DNA of 64,000 nucleotides from Microbacterium stercoris (GTDB lineage: Bacteria > Actinomycetota > Actinomycetes > Actinomycetales > Microbacteriaceae): the NCBI RefSeq assembly GCF_017592545.1, contig NZ_JAGFOA010000008.1, positions 1 through 64,000 on the forward strand, given 5' to 3'. The notes under the pieces are model-generated. The model saw only the letters and a list, made by a program, of their open reading frames with translations, was not told the DNA's origin and did no database searches. Shown piece by piece: positions 31,169 to 39,461 of the stretch. A program made the translations under genes and the position numbers. Numbering within the stretch: the stretch's first letter is position 1; each line of letters begins with the position of its first letter.

Positions 31169-31761
31169 TGACCGCCACCGCACCCGCCTCCTGGGGCGAG
31201 CCCACCCTGGAGCCCACCGGCGGACAGACCGTCGGCCCGTTCTTCCGCTTCGGCGTCGAGTACGACCGGATGAACGAGGTCGCCTTCCCGCACAGCCCCG
31301 GCGCGATCGTGCTCACCGGCACGGTCTACGACGGCGCGGGCGCCCCGATCCCGGATGCGATCGTCGAGATCTTCGGCGCCGACACCGACGGATCCGTGCC
31401 CCGCGCCCGAGGAACGCTGCGCCGCGACGGCTTCACGTTCACCGGCTTCGGTCGCACGATGACCGAGGACGACGGGCGGTACCACTTCTGGACCCGCGAG
31501 CCCGGTCCGACCCCTGGCCCGGACGGTCAGCCGCGCGCCCCGTTCCTCGCCGCCATCGTCTACGCCCGCGGTCTGCCCGACAAGCTGCACACGCGCATCT
31601 ACCTGCCCGAGCACGAGGAGCTGCGCGCGCAGGATCCGTTCCTCACCTCGCTGAATGACGCCGAGCGCGCGTCTGTCACGGCCGAGCGCACCCCCGACGG
31701 GTACCTTCGACACGACATCCGACTGCAGGGTGAGAGGGAGACTGTCTTCATTGCGTTCTGA
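31168..31761 (+). CDS. pcaG: protocatechuate 3,4-dioxygenase alpha subunit
   Basis: A 197-residue subunit with the same fold as PcaH but without the iron ligands. Family marks are TGGQTVGPFFRFGV at the N-terminus and FLAAIVYARGLPDKLHTRIY, and the end is DGYLRHDIRLQGERETVFI. It pairs with PcaH to form the dioxygenase. The 3' end overlaps the start of pcaB by about 11 nt. Confidence 0.95.
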   Translation: MTATAPASWGEPTLEPTGGQTVGPFFRFGVEYDRMNEVAFPHSPGAIVLTGTVYDGAGAPIPDAIVEIFGADTDGSVPRARGTLRRDGFTFTGFGRTMTEDDGRYHFWTREPGPTPGPDGQPRAPFLAAIVYARGLPDKLHTRIYLPEHEELRAQDPFLTSLNDAERASVTAERTPDGYLRHDIRLQGERETVFIAF

Positions 31762-33325
31762 CGTGCCTGGTTCCGGTGGCGGCTTCGATCTGGGGTTGCT
31801 GTCGCCGGTGACAGCCGGGCACGAGGATCCTGTATCTGACGTCGCGGTGCTCGAGGCGCTCGTCGCCGCCGAGATCCACCTCGTCGAGGCGTTCGCCGCC
31901 GTGGGCGGGCTCGACCAGGTGCCGGATCGCCAGCGCGTGCTGGACGAGGCACGGGAGCTGGCGAGCCACTCGTTCGTCGAGCGAGGAGCGCCAGCGACGA
32001 GTCGAGACGCCGAGACGCCCGCAGGCATCGAGCCGCGCGATCTGGCGCTCGCCGCCGTCGCGGGTGGCAACCCCGTGATCCCGCTGGTCAAGGAGCTCAA
32101 GCGCGTGGCCGGACCGGCCGTGAAGCCGTGGGTGCACCGCGGAGCCACCAGCCAGGACATCCTCGACACCGCGCTGATGATCGTCGCGAAGGATGCCGCG
32201 GGCCACGTGCTCGCGGGCCTCGACCTCGCGATCGACGCGCTCGACCGCTTCGCCCGCGAGCACCGCGGCGAGGTGGCCGCGGCGCGCACCCTCACGCAGC
32301 ACGCCGTGCCGACCACCACCGGCCTCCGCGCGGCGACCTGGGCTCGCGCCATCCGCCGCGCGCGCCTGCGCCTGACCGCCACGCGCGATGCCCTGCCTGC
32401 CCAGCTGGGCGGCGCCGGTGGCACGCTCGCGTCGTTTGTGCAGCTGCTCGGACCGGATCGCGCCGCGCGCCTTCCCGTCGCCTACGCCGACGCGGCGGGT
32501 CTGGCCGCTCCGGACGCCCCGTGGCACACCATGCGCTGGCCCGTCACCGAGCTCGGCGACGCGCTCGTGCAGGCGATCGACGCGCTCGGCGTGCTGGCGG
32601 CGGATGTCGCCACCCTCTCGCGCACCGAGATCGGCGAGCTCGCCGAGGGCACGGGCGGCGGATCGTCGGCCATGCCCCAGAAACAGAACCCGGCGCGTTC
32701 GGTGATGATCCGCTCGGCCGCGCTGCGCGCCCCGCACCTCGGCGCGACGCTGCATACGGCGGCCGCGCTGGCCGTCGACGAGCGACCCGACGGCGCCTGG
32801 CACGCCGAGTGGCCGACCCTGCGCGAGCTGCTGCGCCTCGCGCTCGGGGCCTCGGCTCACGCCGCCGCGCTCGCCGAGGGCCTGCGGGGCGACGCCGTTG
32901 CGGTCGCCCGCAACCTCGAGGCCACCCGCGGGCTCCTCATCGCCGAGCGCCTCTCGATCGTGCTCGGGCCGATCATCGGCGCCGACGCCGTGTCCGAGAT
33001 CGTGCGCGCCGCGAGCCTCGGCAGCGACCTCGCGCTGCTGGTGCACAACGCGCTCGACGCGGCCAACACCGCCGTGCCGCACAGCCTCGACGACCTGCTC
33101 GACCCCGCGGCGTACACGGGCCTTGCCCACTACCTCGTCGACGGCGAGCTGGGGGAGGGGCCCTTCGGCCTCGGCACCGGCGCGATCGAGATCGTCGACC
33201 CCACGGCCCCCGCCGCCGAGCCCGAGCACGGCCCCTACGATCCGTTCGACGACGGCTCGCAGCTGCCTGCCGCGCCGCCGCGCCCGCGCGGGTTCGATCC
33301 GTTCGCCGACCCCTTCACCTCCTGA
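31751..33325 (+). CDS. pcaB: 3-carboxy-cis,cis-muconate cycloisomerase
   Basis: A member of the aspartase/fumarase superfamily that lactonises 3-carboxymuconate to gamma-carboxymuconolactone. The family signature GSSAMPQKQNP is present, as are AGGNPVIPLVKEL and KPWVHRGATSQDILDTA. The best start is TTG 31751, about 10 nt after AGGGAG and overlapping pcaG; GTG 31763 is an alternative. At 524 residues it is longer than usual because of a proline- and acid-rich tail of about 45 residues and an insertion near residues 73-88 (SFVERGAPATSRDAE). The insertion is a translated copy of the dispersed repeat. The catalytic region is intact, so the enzyme is probably active. Confidence 0.92.
   Translation: MRSDVPGSGGGFDLGLLSPVTAGHEDPVSDVAVLEALVAAEIHLVEAFAAVGGLDQVPDRQRVLDEARELASHSFVERGAPATSRDAETPAGIEPRDLALAAVAGGNPVIPLVKELKRVAGPAVKPWVHRGATSQDILDTALMIVAKDAAGHVLAGLDLAIDALDRFAREHRGEVAAARTLTQHAVPTTTGLRAATWARAIRRARLRLTATRDALPAQLGGAGGTLASFVQLLGPDRAARLPVAYADAAGLAAPDAPWHTMRWPVTELGDALVQAIDALGVLAADVATLSRTEIGELAEGTGGGSSAMPQKQNPARSVMIRSAALRAPHLGATLHTAAALAVDERPDGAWHAEWPTLRELLRLALGASAHAAALAEGLRGDAVAVARNLEATRGLLIAERLSIVLGPIIGADAVSEIVRAASLGSDLALLVHNALDAANTAVPHSLDDLLDPAAYTGLAHYLVDGELGEGPFGLGTGAIEIVDPTAPAAEPEHGPYDPFDDGSQLPAAPPRPRGFDPFADPFTS
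31969..32010 (+). repeat. dispersed-repeat copy in frame inside pcaB
   Basis: A 42-bp variant (CTCGTTCGTCGAGCGAGGAG...GTCGAGACGC) lies within the pcaB reading frame and encodes SFVERGAPATSRDA. Its length is a multiple of three, so the gene is not broken. It falls before the conserved AVAGGNPVIPL block, probably in a surface loop. Confidence 0.85.
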
Positions 33326-33368
33326 ACCGCCTGATCTCCTGAACCGCCGGATCCGAATCGGAGCAGTC

Positions 33369-34145
33369 ATGACCCAGCCTCCCGTCGCCTTCACGCCGCC
33401 CGTCGGCCCCGCGGGCGCGCCCCTGCTTGTGCTCGGGCCGTCGCTCGGCACCTCGACGATCCTGTGGGAAGACGTGATCCCCGCCCTCGCCGCGCAGTAC
33501 GGCGTGACCGCGTGGGATCTGCCCGGGCACGGATCCGCCCCCGCGGCCAGCGAGCCCTTCACCGTCGGCGAGGTGGCCGACGCCGTCGCCGACGGCATCC
33601 GCGCGCTCGCCGATGGTCCGGTGCTCTACGCGGGCGTCTCGTTCGGCGGCGCGGTCGGGCTGGAGCTGCTGCTGCGGCATCCGGAACTCGTGTCCGCGGC
33701 CGCGACCGTGTGCTCGTCGCCCCGGTTCGGAGATCCGCAGAACTGGACGGATCGCGCCGCCCAGGTGCGCACGCAGGGCACGGGGGCGCTCGTCACGGGT
33801 GCCGCTGGCCGGTGGTTCGCGCCCGGATCGATCGAGCGGCGCCCCGAGCTCTCCGGGCGTCTGCTGCACAGCCTGCGCGATGCCGACGACACCAGCTACG
33901 CGCTGTGCTGCGAGGCGCTCGCGCAGTATGACGTGACGTCGCGGCTGGGTGAGGTGGCGGTGCCGGTGCTCGCGGTGTTCGGCGAGAACGACCCGGTCTC
34001 GCCCGAGATCCACGCGCGCACCATCGCCTTCTCGGTGCAGAACGGCCGCACGGCGCAGATCGACGGCGCCTCGCATCTCGCACCGGCGGAGTATCCGGAT
34101 GAGGTGGCCTCCGTGCTGCTCGACTTCTTCGGGGGTGCGCGATGA
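33369..34145 (+). CDS. pcaD: 3-oxoadipate enol-lactonase
   Basis: A 258-residue alpha/beta hydrolase that opens beta-ketoadipate enol-lactone. The nucleophile elbow is GVSFGGAVGLELL. The catalytic Asp is likely in VFGENDPVSPE and the His in IDGASHLAPAEYPDEV. The early PLLVLGPSLGTSTILWEDV is typical of PcaD. The stop overlaps pcaC (ATGA). The gap before it holds a short direct repeat of CTCCTGAACCGCC. In some actinobacteria pcaD and pcaC are fused as pcaL; here they are separate. Confidence 0.93.
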   Translation: MTQPPVAFTPPVGPAGAPLLVLGPSLGTSTILWEDVIPALAAQYGVTAWDLPGHGSAPAASEPFTVGEVADAVADGIRALADGPVLYAGVSFGGAVGLELLLRHPELVSAAATVCSSPRFGDPQNWTDRAAQVRTQGTGALVTGAAGRWFAPGSIERRPELSGRLLHSLRDADDTSYALCCEALAQYDVTSRLGEVAVPVLAVFGENDPVSPEIHARTIAFSVQNGRTAQIDGASHLAPAEYPDEVASVLLDFFGGAR

Positions 34146-34543
34146 GCCGCCCCACCGGCGCCGGACTCTCGGACGAGGAGCGCTACGACCAGGGAATGAC
34201 CGTGCGCCGCGAGGTGCTCTCGCCCGAGCACGTCGACCGCGCGACCGCCAACGCCACCGAGCTGTCGGCGGACTGGCAGGACTTCATCACCCGCGTCGCC
34301 TGGGGCGACGTGTGGTCGCGTCCAGCCCTCGACCGTCGCTCGCGTTCGATCGCGGTGCTCTCCTCGCTCATCGCCCACGGCCACCACGAGGAGCTCGCGA
34401 TGCACCTGCGTGCGGCGATCCGCAACGGGCTGACGCTCGACGAGATCCGCGAGGTCATCCTGCAGTCGGCGATCTACTCGGGTGTGCCCGCGGCCAACAC
34501 GGCCTTCCGCATCGCCAACGAGGTCTTCGCAGACGAGCTCTGA
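34142..34543 (+). CDS. pcaC: 4-carboxymuconolactone decarboxylase
   Basis: A 133-residue AhpD-like helical protein that decarboxylates gamma-carboxymuconolactone to the enol-lactone. YDQGMTVRREVLSPEHVDRA, DFITRVAWGDVWSRPALDRR and the end YSGVPAANTAFRIANEVF match the full family length. It overlaps pcaD by 4 nt and is last in the pca cluster. The genes for thiolytic cleavage of 3-oxoadipate (pcaIJ, pcaF) are not in the window. Confidence 0.94.
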   Translation: MSRPTGAGLSDEERYDQGMTVRREVLSPEHVDRATANATELSADWQDFITRVAWGDVWSRPALDRRSRSIAVLSSLIAHGHHEELAMHLRAAIRNGLTLDEIREVILQSAIYSGVPAANTAFRIANEVFADEL

Positions 34544-34553
34544 CGCGCCGCCG

Positions 34554-35095
34554 GGCCTTCGGGTGGGTTGTGGCCTGCGGGGGTGTGGGGCGTTTCGACT
34601 CGCTGGCGCTCGCTCAACGAGCGAGGGGGTGGCGGGTGGGTCATCCCCCCCCGTTCGTCGAGCGAGCGAGGAACGAGCGAGTCGAGACGCGTCGAGCCTT
34701 CGGGTGAGTTGTGGCCTGCGGGGGTGTGGGGCGTTTCGACTCGCTGGCGCTCGCTCAACGAGCGACGGGGTGGCGGGCGTTGGGCGTGGGCGCGGGGCGG
34801 GTGTCACTCCGCCCGTTCGTCGAGCGAGCGAGGAACGAGCGAGTCGAGACGCGTCGAGCCTTCGGGTGGGTTGTGGCCTGCGGGGGTGTGGGGCGTTTCG
34901 ACTCGCTGGCGCTCGCTCAACGAGCGTGGGGGTGCGCGGGGATGTGGGGCGTTTCGACTCGCTGGCGCTCGCTCAACGAGCGAGGGGGCCTGCGGGGGTG
35001 TGGGGCGTTTCGACTCGCTGGCGCTCGCTCAACGAGCGCGGGGGCGCGCGAAGGTGTCAGGCGTTTCGACTTGCTGACGCTCGCTCGACGAGCGA
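34554..35095. repeat. dense cluster of dispersed repeats
   Basis: Reverse copies (GCGTTTCGACTCGCTGGCGC...CAACGAGCG) lie at 34590-34623, 34731-34764, 34893-34926, 34949-34983, 35005-35038 and 35061-35094. Longer forward copies (CCGTTCGTCGAGCGAGCGAG...GTCGAGACGC) lie at 34652-34690 and 34813-34852. Most are flanked by a shared TGGCCTGCGGGGGTGTGGGG leader, so larger units have been duplicated. The last two copies extend into the 3' end of the vanZ-like gene. No separate gene is credible in 34544-35028. Confidence 0.9.
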
Positions 35096-35685
35096 GGGGG
35101 TGGCGGGCTGATCCGATCCGGGATCTCCGCCGCCCGGATGACGCGGCGCAGCGGCGGCACCCGTCGCGCGACCGCGTAGACCAGCGCGCCGATCGCCCCG
35201 CCGAGGGTGTTGGCGAGCAGGTCGTCGACCTCGAAGATTCGGCCGGTGCTGATCGTCACGCCGAGCACAAGCTGCACCACCTCGATGCCGAGGCTCACGA
35301 GCGCGGCCGCGCCGACGATCCGGCCGTACGAGCGGATCCGCGTGACCAGCGGCAGGAGCATGCCGAACGGCACGAAGAGCAGAGTGTTCAGGATGATGCC
35401 GGCCGGGTCATCGGCCCAGCTCGACAGCGGTACGAGCTCGACGAAGACGGTCCACGGCGGCAGGTTGTCGCGCGCGGATCCGATCACGATCTCGAATGGC
35501 AGCAGCACCTTGGCGAACGCCACCACCGCGTAGACCGCCGTCGCGAGGGCGACGAACGCGCGCAGGGCGGTCATCCGGCCCCGCAGACGCAGGAGCAGGA
35601 GGATCGACACAAGCGCCATCAGGGGCAGGATCACCACGGGCGAGTACGGGATCGCCGGGTTCATCGGGGGCAGGCCGGGAGTCAT
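35029..35685 (-). CDS. VanZ-like membrane protein with a repeat-derived tail
   Basis: A 218-residue VanZ-family protein with about five membrane segments. The core includes FVELVPLSSWADDPAGIILN, NTLLFVPFGMLLPL and GRIFEVDDLLANTLGGAIGA. VanZ relatives affect teicoplanin resistance in some firmicutes; the role here is unknown. ATG 35685 lies 7 nt after a minus-strand TAGCGT -10, so the mRNA is probably leaderless. The last 25 residues (RSSSERQQVETPDTFARPRA) are encoded by dispersed-repeat DNA. The original stop has evidently been lost or displaced by the repeat. Confidence 0.85.
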   Translation of the reverse strand: MTPGLPPMNPAIPYSPVVILPLMALVSILLLLRLRGRMTALRAFVALATAVYAVVAFAKVLLPFEIVIGSARDNLPPWTVFVELVPLSSWADDPAGIILNTLLFVPFGMLLPLVTRIRSYGRIVGAAALVSLGIEVVQLVLGVTISTGRIFEVDDLLANTLGGAIGALVYAVARRVPPLRRVIRAAEIPDRISPPPPRSSSERQQVETPDTFARPRAR

Positions 35686-35820
35686 CGCGTTCACGCTACG
35701 TTCCGGCGCGCGCTCCCGAATCGGCCGCGAGGATGACATCCGCCCCCGCCCGGCGTGGCGCCGCCCGCTTCCGTGCGGCGTGCGGCCTGCGGCGGTGTGT
35801 TGCCGTGGGGGCCGGCCTTG

Positions 35821-35895
35821 GGGCGTTGACTAGTCTTCCGCGGGATTACTAGTCCCGCCTGGACTAGTAATCCCGCGCGGGACTAGTCAACGCCC
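35821..35895. repeat. 35-bp inverted repeat with four ACTAGT sites
   Basis: Arms 35821-35855 and 35861-35895 pair nearly end to end around CGCCT, with one mismatch and two G-T pairs. Outer arms are GGGCGTTGACTAGTC and GACTAGTCAACGCCC; inner arms are GGGATTACTAGTCC and GGACTAGTAATCCC. ACTAGT occurs four times, although CTAG is normally scarce in such genomes. It lies 18 bp past the cydDC stop and before the vanZ-like promoter. It could be an unusually long terminator or a small mobile-element or protein-binding structure. Confidence 0.85.
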
Positions 35896-35912
35896 AGAGG
35901 GCGACCACGCGA

Positions 35913-38900
35913 TCAGCCCAACTCCACCAGGCGGTCGGTGGCGCGGCGGTCGGAGGGGCGGTGCGAGACGAGCAGCACGATGCGGTCGGCGGTGGCCGCG
36001 CGCAGGTCGTGCATCATCGCGTCGGCGGTCGGAGCATCGAGGTGCGCGGTGGGCTCGTCGAGCAGGATCACCGAGGCATCCGTCAGCAGCGCGCGGGCGA
36101 CCGCGAGACGCTGACGCTCTCCGCCGGAGAGCGCGGATCCGCCCGCACCCACGCGGGTGTCGAGACCGTGCGGCAGCCCCTCGAGCAGCAGGCCGAGGCC
36201 GACCCGCCCGAGCACCTCGCGCATCTCGGACTCGGCGGCCCTGGGGCGCGCGAGCAGGAGATTGCCCCGCAGCGTCGAGTCGAACACGTACGCATCCTGC
36301 GGGCACCACGCGACGCGCTCGCGCCACGCGGCGGCGTCGAGCTCGGCGAGAGGAGTGCCGTCGACCCGCACGGATCCGTCGGCGGCCGGCAGCGCGCCCA
36401 TCACGATCGAGAGCAGGGTCGACTTGCCCGATCCGCTGGGCCCCGCCACAACGAGCCACTCGCCCGCGCGGGCCCGGGCGGTGAGACCCGCGAACACGGG
36501 GGTCTCGCCGTAGCGGGCCGCGATGTGGTCGAGCGAGAGGTCGCGGATCGGCGAGGCCGGGATCGTCGTGCCCGCGGCCGCAGAGGGCGTCTCGTTCTCG
36601 AGCGGACGGATGCGGTCGCGCACCTCACGCAGCGCCGGCAGGCGGTGCGCCGCGGCCACGACATCGGCGAGGGGCTCGAGCGCGGCCAGCGTCAGCAGCG
36701 CGATGACGCAGGCGAGCTCGGCGCGTGCCCCGGTCGCCAGCGGCGCCACCGCCACGGCGAGGCCCGTGGTCGCGAGCACCACCAGCGCCGTGCCGAGTCC
36801 CGCGCCCCATGCGCCGCGCCGCTCGCCGCGGGCGAGGCGGCGCTGCGCGGCCTCGAGCGTCGCGAGCGCCGGGGTCGTCACGCCGTTCGCGCGCAGGTCG
36901 TCGGTCGCCGCGGTGAGCGCGGCTGTGCCGCGCACGATCGCCGAGCGCTCGGCGATGCGCGTGCGCTGGGCCCCGCGCGCCGCGGCGGTCGAGAGCCACG
37001 CGGCCACCGCGGTGGCGACGCCGAGCGTGAGGCCAACCGCGCCGGTGAGCGCGGGCAGCACGAACGCGGTGGTGATCGTGACGCCGACGATCGACAGCGC
37101 ACCGACCACGAGCGGGGGGATGATGCGCGGCAGCAGGTCGCGCAGCTCGTCCGCGAGGATCACGAGGTAGTCGACCGGGGATCCGCCCTCCAGCAGGCGC
37201 CGCGATCCGGCCCCGCGCGAGGCGATCGACCGCCACAGCCGCAGCCGCAGCGCATCCACCATCCGGAACGCCGCCTCGTGGGTGAACAGGCGCTCGGTGT
37301 ACCGTGCGACCGATCGCCCGATGCCGAAGAACCGCACGCCGACGATGGCCACGAGCAGGTACATGATGTACTCCTCGACGCTCGCCCGCACGATCAGCCA
37401 CCCCGACACCGCGCTGAGCGCGAGGCCCAGACCGACGGCGATGAAGGCGAGCAGGGTGCCGAGGATCCACGGGCCGGTGGCGGACGCCGGCCGCCTCGCC
37501 TCGTCGCTGCGCTCGTCGCTCGGCGAGCGAGGGGGAACCACGGCCGGGATCGCCGCCGCCCGCTCATCGAGCGAGGGAGCAGCGACCGCGTCGCGACGCT
37601 CGACGCCGGGCACGCCCCCGACCTCGACGAACGCGTCCGCCAGCGCGAGCGTCTCGGGCTCGTGCGTCGCGAGCACCACCGTGCAGCGCGGCGCGCGGGC
37701 TCGGATCGCCGCGCGCACGAGCTCGGCCGACGCGGCATCGAGGTGGGCGGTGGGCTCGTCGAGCAGCAGCAGGGTCGCGCCCCGGTCGACGCGCGCGAGT
37801 GCCCGGGCCACCGCAAGGCGGCGCAGCTCGCCGGGGCTGAGCTCGGCGATCCGCGCATCGGCCCGCTCAGCGAGGCCCAGCTCGCCGAGCGCCGCCGCGT
37901 CTGCGCCGTAGAGAGCGAGCTCCTCGCGCGGGGTGGCGGCGAAGCCGTGCGGCGCCTGCGGCGTGTACGCGATGCGATCCGGATCCGTGCCCGTGACGGA
38001 TCCGGTGACGGTGGCGGCTGCGGGGAGGGTGCCGGCCAGGGCGGCGAGCAGCGTCGACTTGCCCGCGCCCGAGGGGCCTGTCACGGCCGTGATGCCCGCG
38101 AGGTGCGCGGTCACGGGCCCGAGGGCCGCGCGACCGGGGTAGGTGACGGCGATGCCGTCGAGGGCGATGCCGTCGTGGGGGTGTGGGGCGTCTCGACTCG
38201 CTTCGCTCGCTCGACGAACGAGGGGGGAGGAGCCCGCGGCGCGAGCGAGGGGGGAGGAGCCCGCGGCGCGAGCGAGGGGGGAGGGGCCCGCGGGGCGCGC
38301 GAGGGGGGAGGGCTCCGCAGGGCGCGCGAGGGGGGAGGCGCCCAGCAGCTCGCGCACACGGCCGAGCGCCGAGAGGCCGTTCTGGGACGCGTGGAACGCC
38401 GTGCCCACGTCGCGCAGCACCGTGAAGCACTCCGGCGCGAGCACCAGGACGAGCAGGGCTGCCTCGAGCGTGACGCCGTCGTGCATCAGACGCAGGCCCA
38501 GGAAGACGGCGACCACCGCCACCGAGATCGTCGCGATCAGCTCGAGAGCCAGGGCGGAGAGGAACGCCGTGCGCAGCGTCTCCTGCGTGCGCTCGCGGTA
38601 GCGGCGCTGGATGCCCTCGAGAGCGGCCGATTGATCCGCGACACGGTTCAGGCCGACGAGCACCGGAAGCCCGCGGGCGAGCTCGGTGAGGTGATCGGCG
38701 AGCCGCGCCAGCGCGCGCAGCGCCTCGTCGGTGCGCGACTGCGTGTGCCGGCCGATCAACACCATGAAGAAGGGGATCAGCGGCACGGTCACCACGACGA
38801 TGAGGGCGCTGAACCAGTCGGCACCCAGGATGCGCAGCCCCACGATGACCGGCACGACCGCCGCCGCGATCATCGCGGGCAGGCTGCGCACGTAGTAATC

Positions 38901-39461
38901 GTCGAGCTCGTCGAGCCCGTCGGTGGCGAGCACGGCGACTCCGCCCTCGCCGCTCGCGCCGCCGCGCGCGATCCACTGCCACAGGTCGCGTCGCAGCGTG
39001 CCCTTCACGGCGATCGCGATGCGTCGCGCGACCACGTCGGTGGCCCACGCCGACACCGAGCGCAGCAGGGCTCCCGTGAGACCGAGGATCAGGATCCCTC
39101 GCGCGTCGAGGGATCCTGCCTGGAGACCGGCGATGCCCGCCGCGATCGCGCCCGCGACGAGCACGAGCCCCAGCGCACGCAGCGCGGCCAGCACTCCGAG
39201 AGCGAGGATCGCTACCGGGCGCACCGGGCCGAGCTCGGGCCGGGTGGCGGCGCGGCGCGGGCGCGCGGCCTCGATGAGCCACGGGTCGTTGCCGGTGGGC
39301 GTGGGGGTGGCGGTGCCGTGGGCAAGGCCGGGGCCTGCGCCGGGTGCGGGGCGTCTCGACTCGCTCGTTCCTCGCTCGCTCGACGAGCGGGAGGGGGTTC
39401 CTCGCTCGCTCGACGAGCGGGAGGCGGACGAACGGGCGGGGAGCGGAGCGTCAACGCCCAT
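35913..39461 (-). CDS. cydDC: fused heterodimeric ABC exporter CydDC
   Basis: A 1182-residue fusion of CydD and CydC, which together export thiols and support assembly of cytochrome bd. Order: repeat-derived leader (about 1-55), membrane domain 1, ATPase 1 (GPSGAGKST, LSPGELRRLAVARAL, LLLLDEPTAHLD), linker, membrane domain 2, ATPase 2 ([37 protein letters not shown]). Three regions derive from dispersed repeats or tandem DNA: the leader, residues about 372-425 (a 9-residue SPLARPAGP-like repeat), and about 620-655 between the halves. All lie at domain borders, so function is probably kept. The ATG overlaps the cydB stop by 11 nt; no ribosome site is seen, so coupled translation is likely. Confidence 0.9.
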   Translation of the reverse strand: MGVDAPLPARSSASRSSSERGTPSRSSSERGTSESRRPAPGAGPGLAHGTATPTPTGNDPWLIEAARPRRAATRPELGPVRPVAILALGVLAALRALGLVLVAGAIAAGIAGLQAGSLDARGILILGLTGALLRSVSAWATDVVARRIAIAVKGTLRRDLWQWIARGGASGEGGVAVLATDGLDELDDYYVRSLPAMIAAAVVPVIVGLRILGADWFSALIVVVTVPLIPFFMVLIGRHTQSRTDEALRALARLADHLTELARGLPVLVGLNRVADQSAALEGIQRRYRERTQETLRTAFLSALALELIATISVAVVAVFLGLRLMHDGVTLEAALLVLVLAPECFTVLRDVGTAFHASQNGLSALGRVRELLGASPLARPAEPSPLARPAGPSPLARAAGSSPLARAAGSSPLVRRASEASRDAPHPHDGIALDGIAVTYPGRAALGPVTAHLAGITAVTGPSGAGKSTLLAALAGTLPAAATVTGSVTGTDPDRIAYTPQAPHGFAATPREELALYGADAAALGELGLAERADARIAELSPGELRRLAVARALARVDRGATLLLLDEPTAHLDAASAELVRAAIRARAPRCTVVLATHEPETLALADAFVEVGGVPGVERRDAVAAPSLDERAAAIPAVVPPRSPSDERSDEARRPASATGPWILGTLLAFIAVGLGLALSAVSGWLIVRASVEEYIMYLLVAIVGVRFFGIGRSVARYTERLFTHEAAFRMVDALRLRLWRSIASRGAGSRRLLEGGSPVDYLVILADELRDLLPRIIPPLVVGALSIVGVTITTAFVLPALTGAVGLTLGVATAVAAWLSTAAARGAQRTRIAERSAIVRGTAALTAATDDLRANGVTTPALATLEAAQRRLARGERRGAWGAGLGTALVVLATTGLAVAVAPLATGARAELACVIALLTLAALEPLADVVAAAHRLPALREVRDRIRPLENETPSAAAGTTIPASPIRDLSLDHIAARYGETPVFAGLTARARAGEWLVVAGPSGSGKSTLLSIVMGALPAADGSVRVDGTPLAELDAAAWRERVAWCPQDAYVFDSTLRGNLLLARPRAAESEMREVLGRVGLGLLLEGLPHGLDTRVGAGGSALSGGERQRLAVARALLTDASVILLDEPTAHLDAPTADAMMHDLRAATADRIVLLVSHRPSDRRATDRLVELG
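37499..37580. repeat. dispersed-repeat-like DNA in the CydD-CydC linker
   Basis: The segment encodes PSLDERAAAIPAV and PPRSPSDERSDEARRP on the minus strand. These match peptide readings of the dispersed repeat (PSLNERG, RSSSERSESRRP). Nucleotides such as GGCGAGCGAGGGGG and CGCTCATCGAGCGAGG show the same origin, though the copies are diverged. Confidence 0.55.
38188..38345. repeat. dispersed repeat plus 27-bp minisatellite inside cydDC
   Basis: A perfect 35-bp dispersed-repeat copy lies at 38188-38222. It is followed by four 27-bp tandem units starting AGGGGGGAGG at 38221, 38248, 38275 and 38302, and a partial fifth. On the coding strand this gives the 9-residue repeat SPLARPAGP and its variants, then LVRRASEASRDAPHPH. 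Both repeat types preserve the frame. Confidence 0.92.
39351..39420. repeat. dispersed repeats at the 5' end of cydDC
   Basis: A reverse copy at 39351-39389 (GCGTCTCGACTCGCTCGTTC...CGACGAGCG) and a partial copy at 39398-39420 encode the RSSSERGTPS and RSSSERGTSESRR segments of the CydDC leader. Confidence 0.85.

Noticed and set aside
34554..35095. CRISPR array
   Set aside because: Repeats of similar length recur, but they occur in both orientations, the spacing is irregular, the intervening DNA is itself repeated, and no cas gene is present.
34482..35736. Open frames of 170-340 codons through the 34.5-35.1 kb repeats
   Set aside because: They consist of repeated peptides such as GVWGVSTRWRSLNERG read from duplicated repeat units and are opposite or beside the vanZ-like gene.
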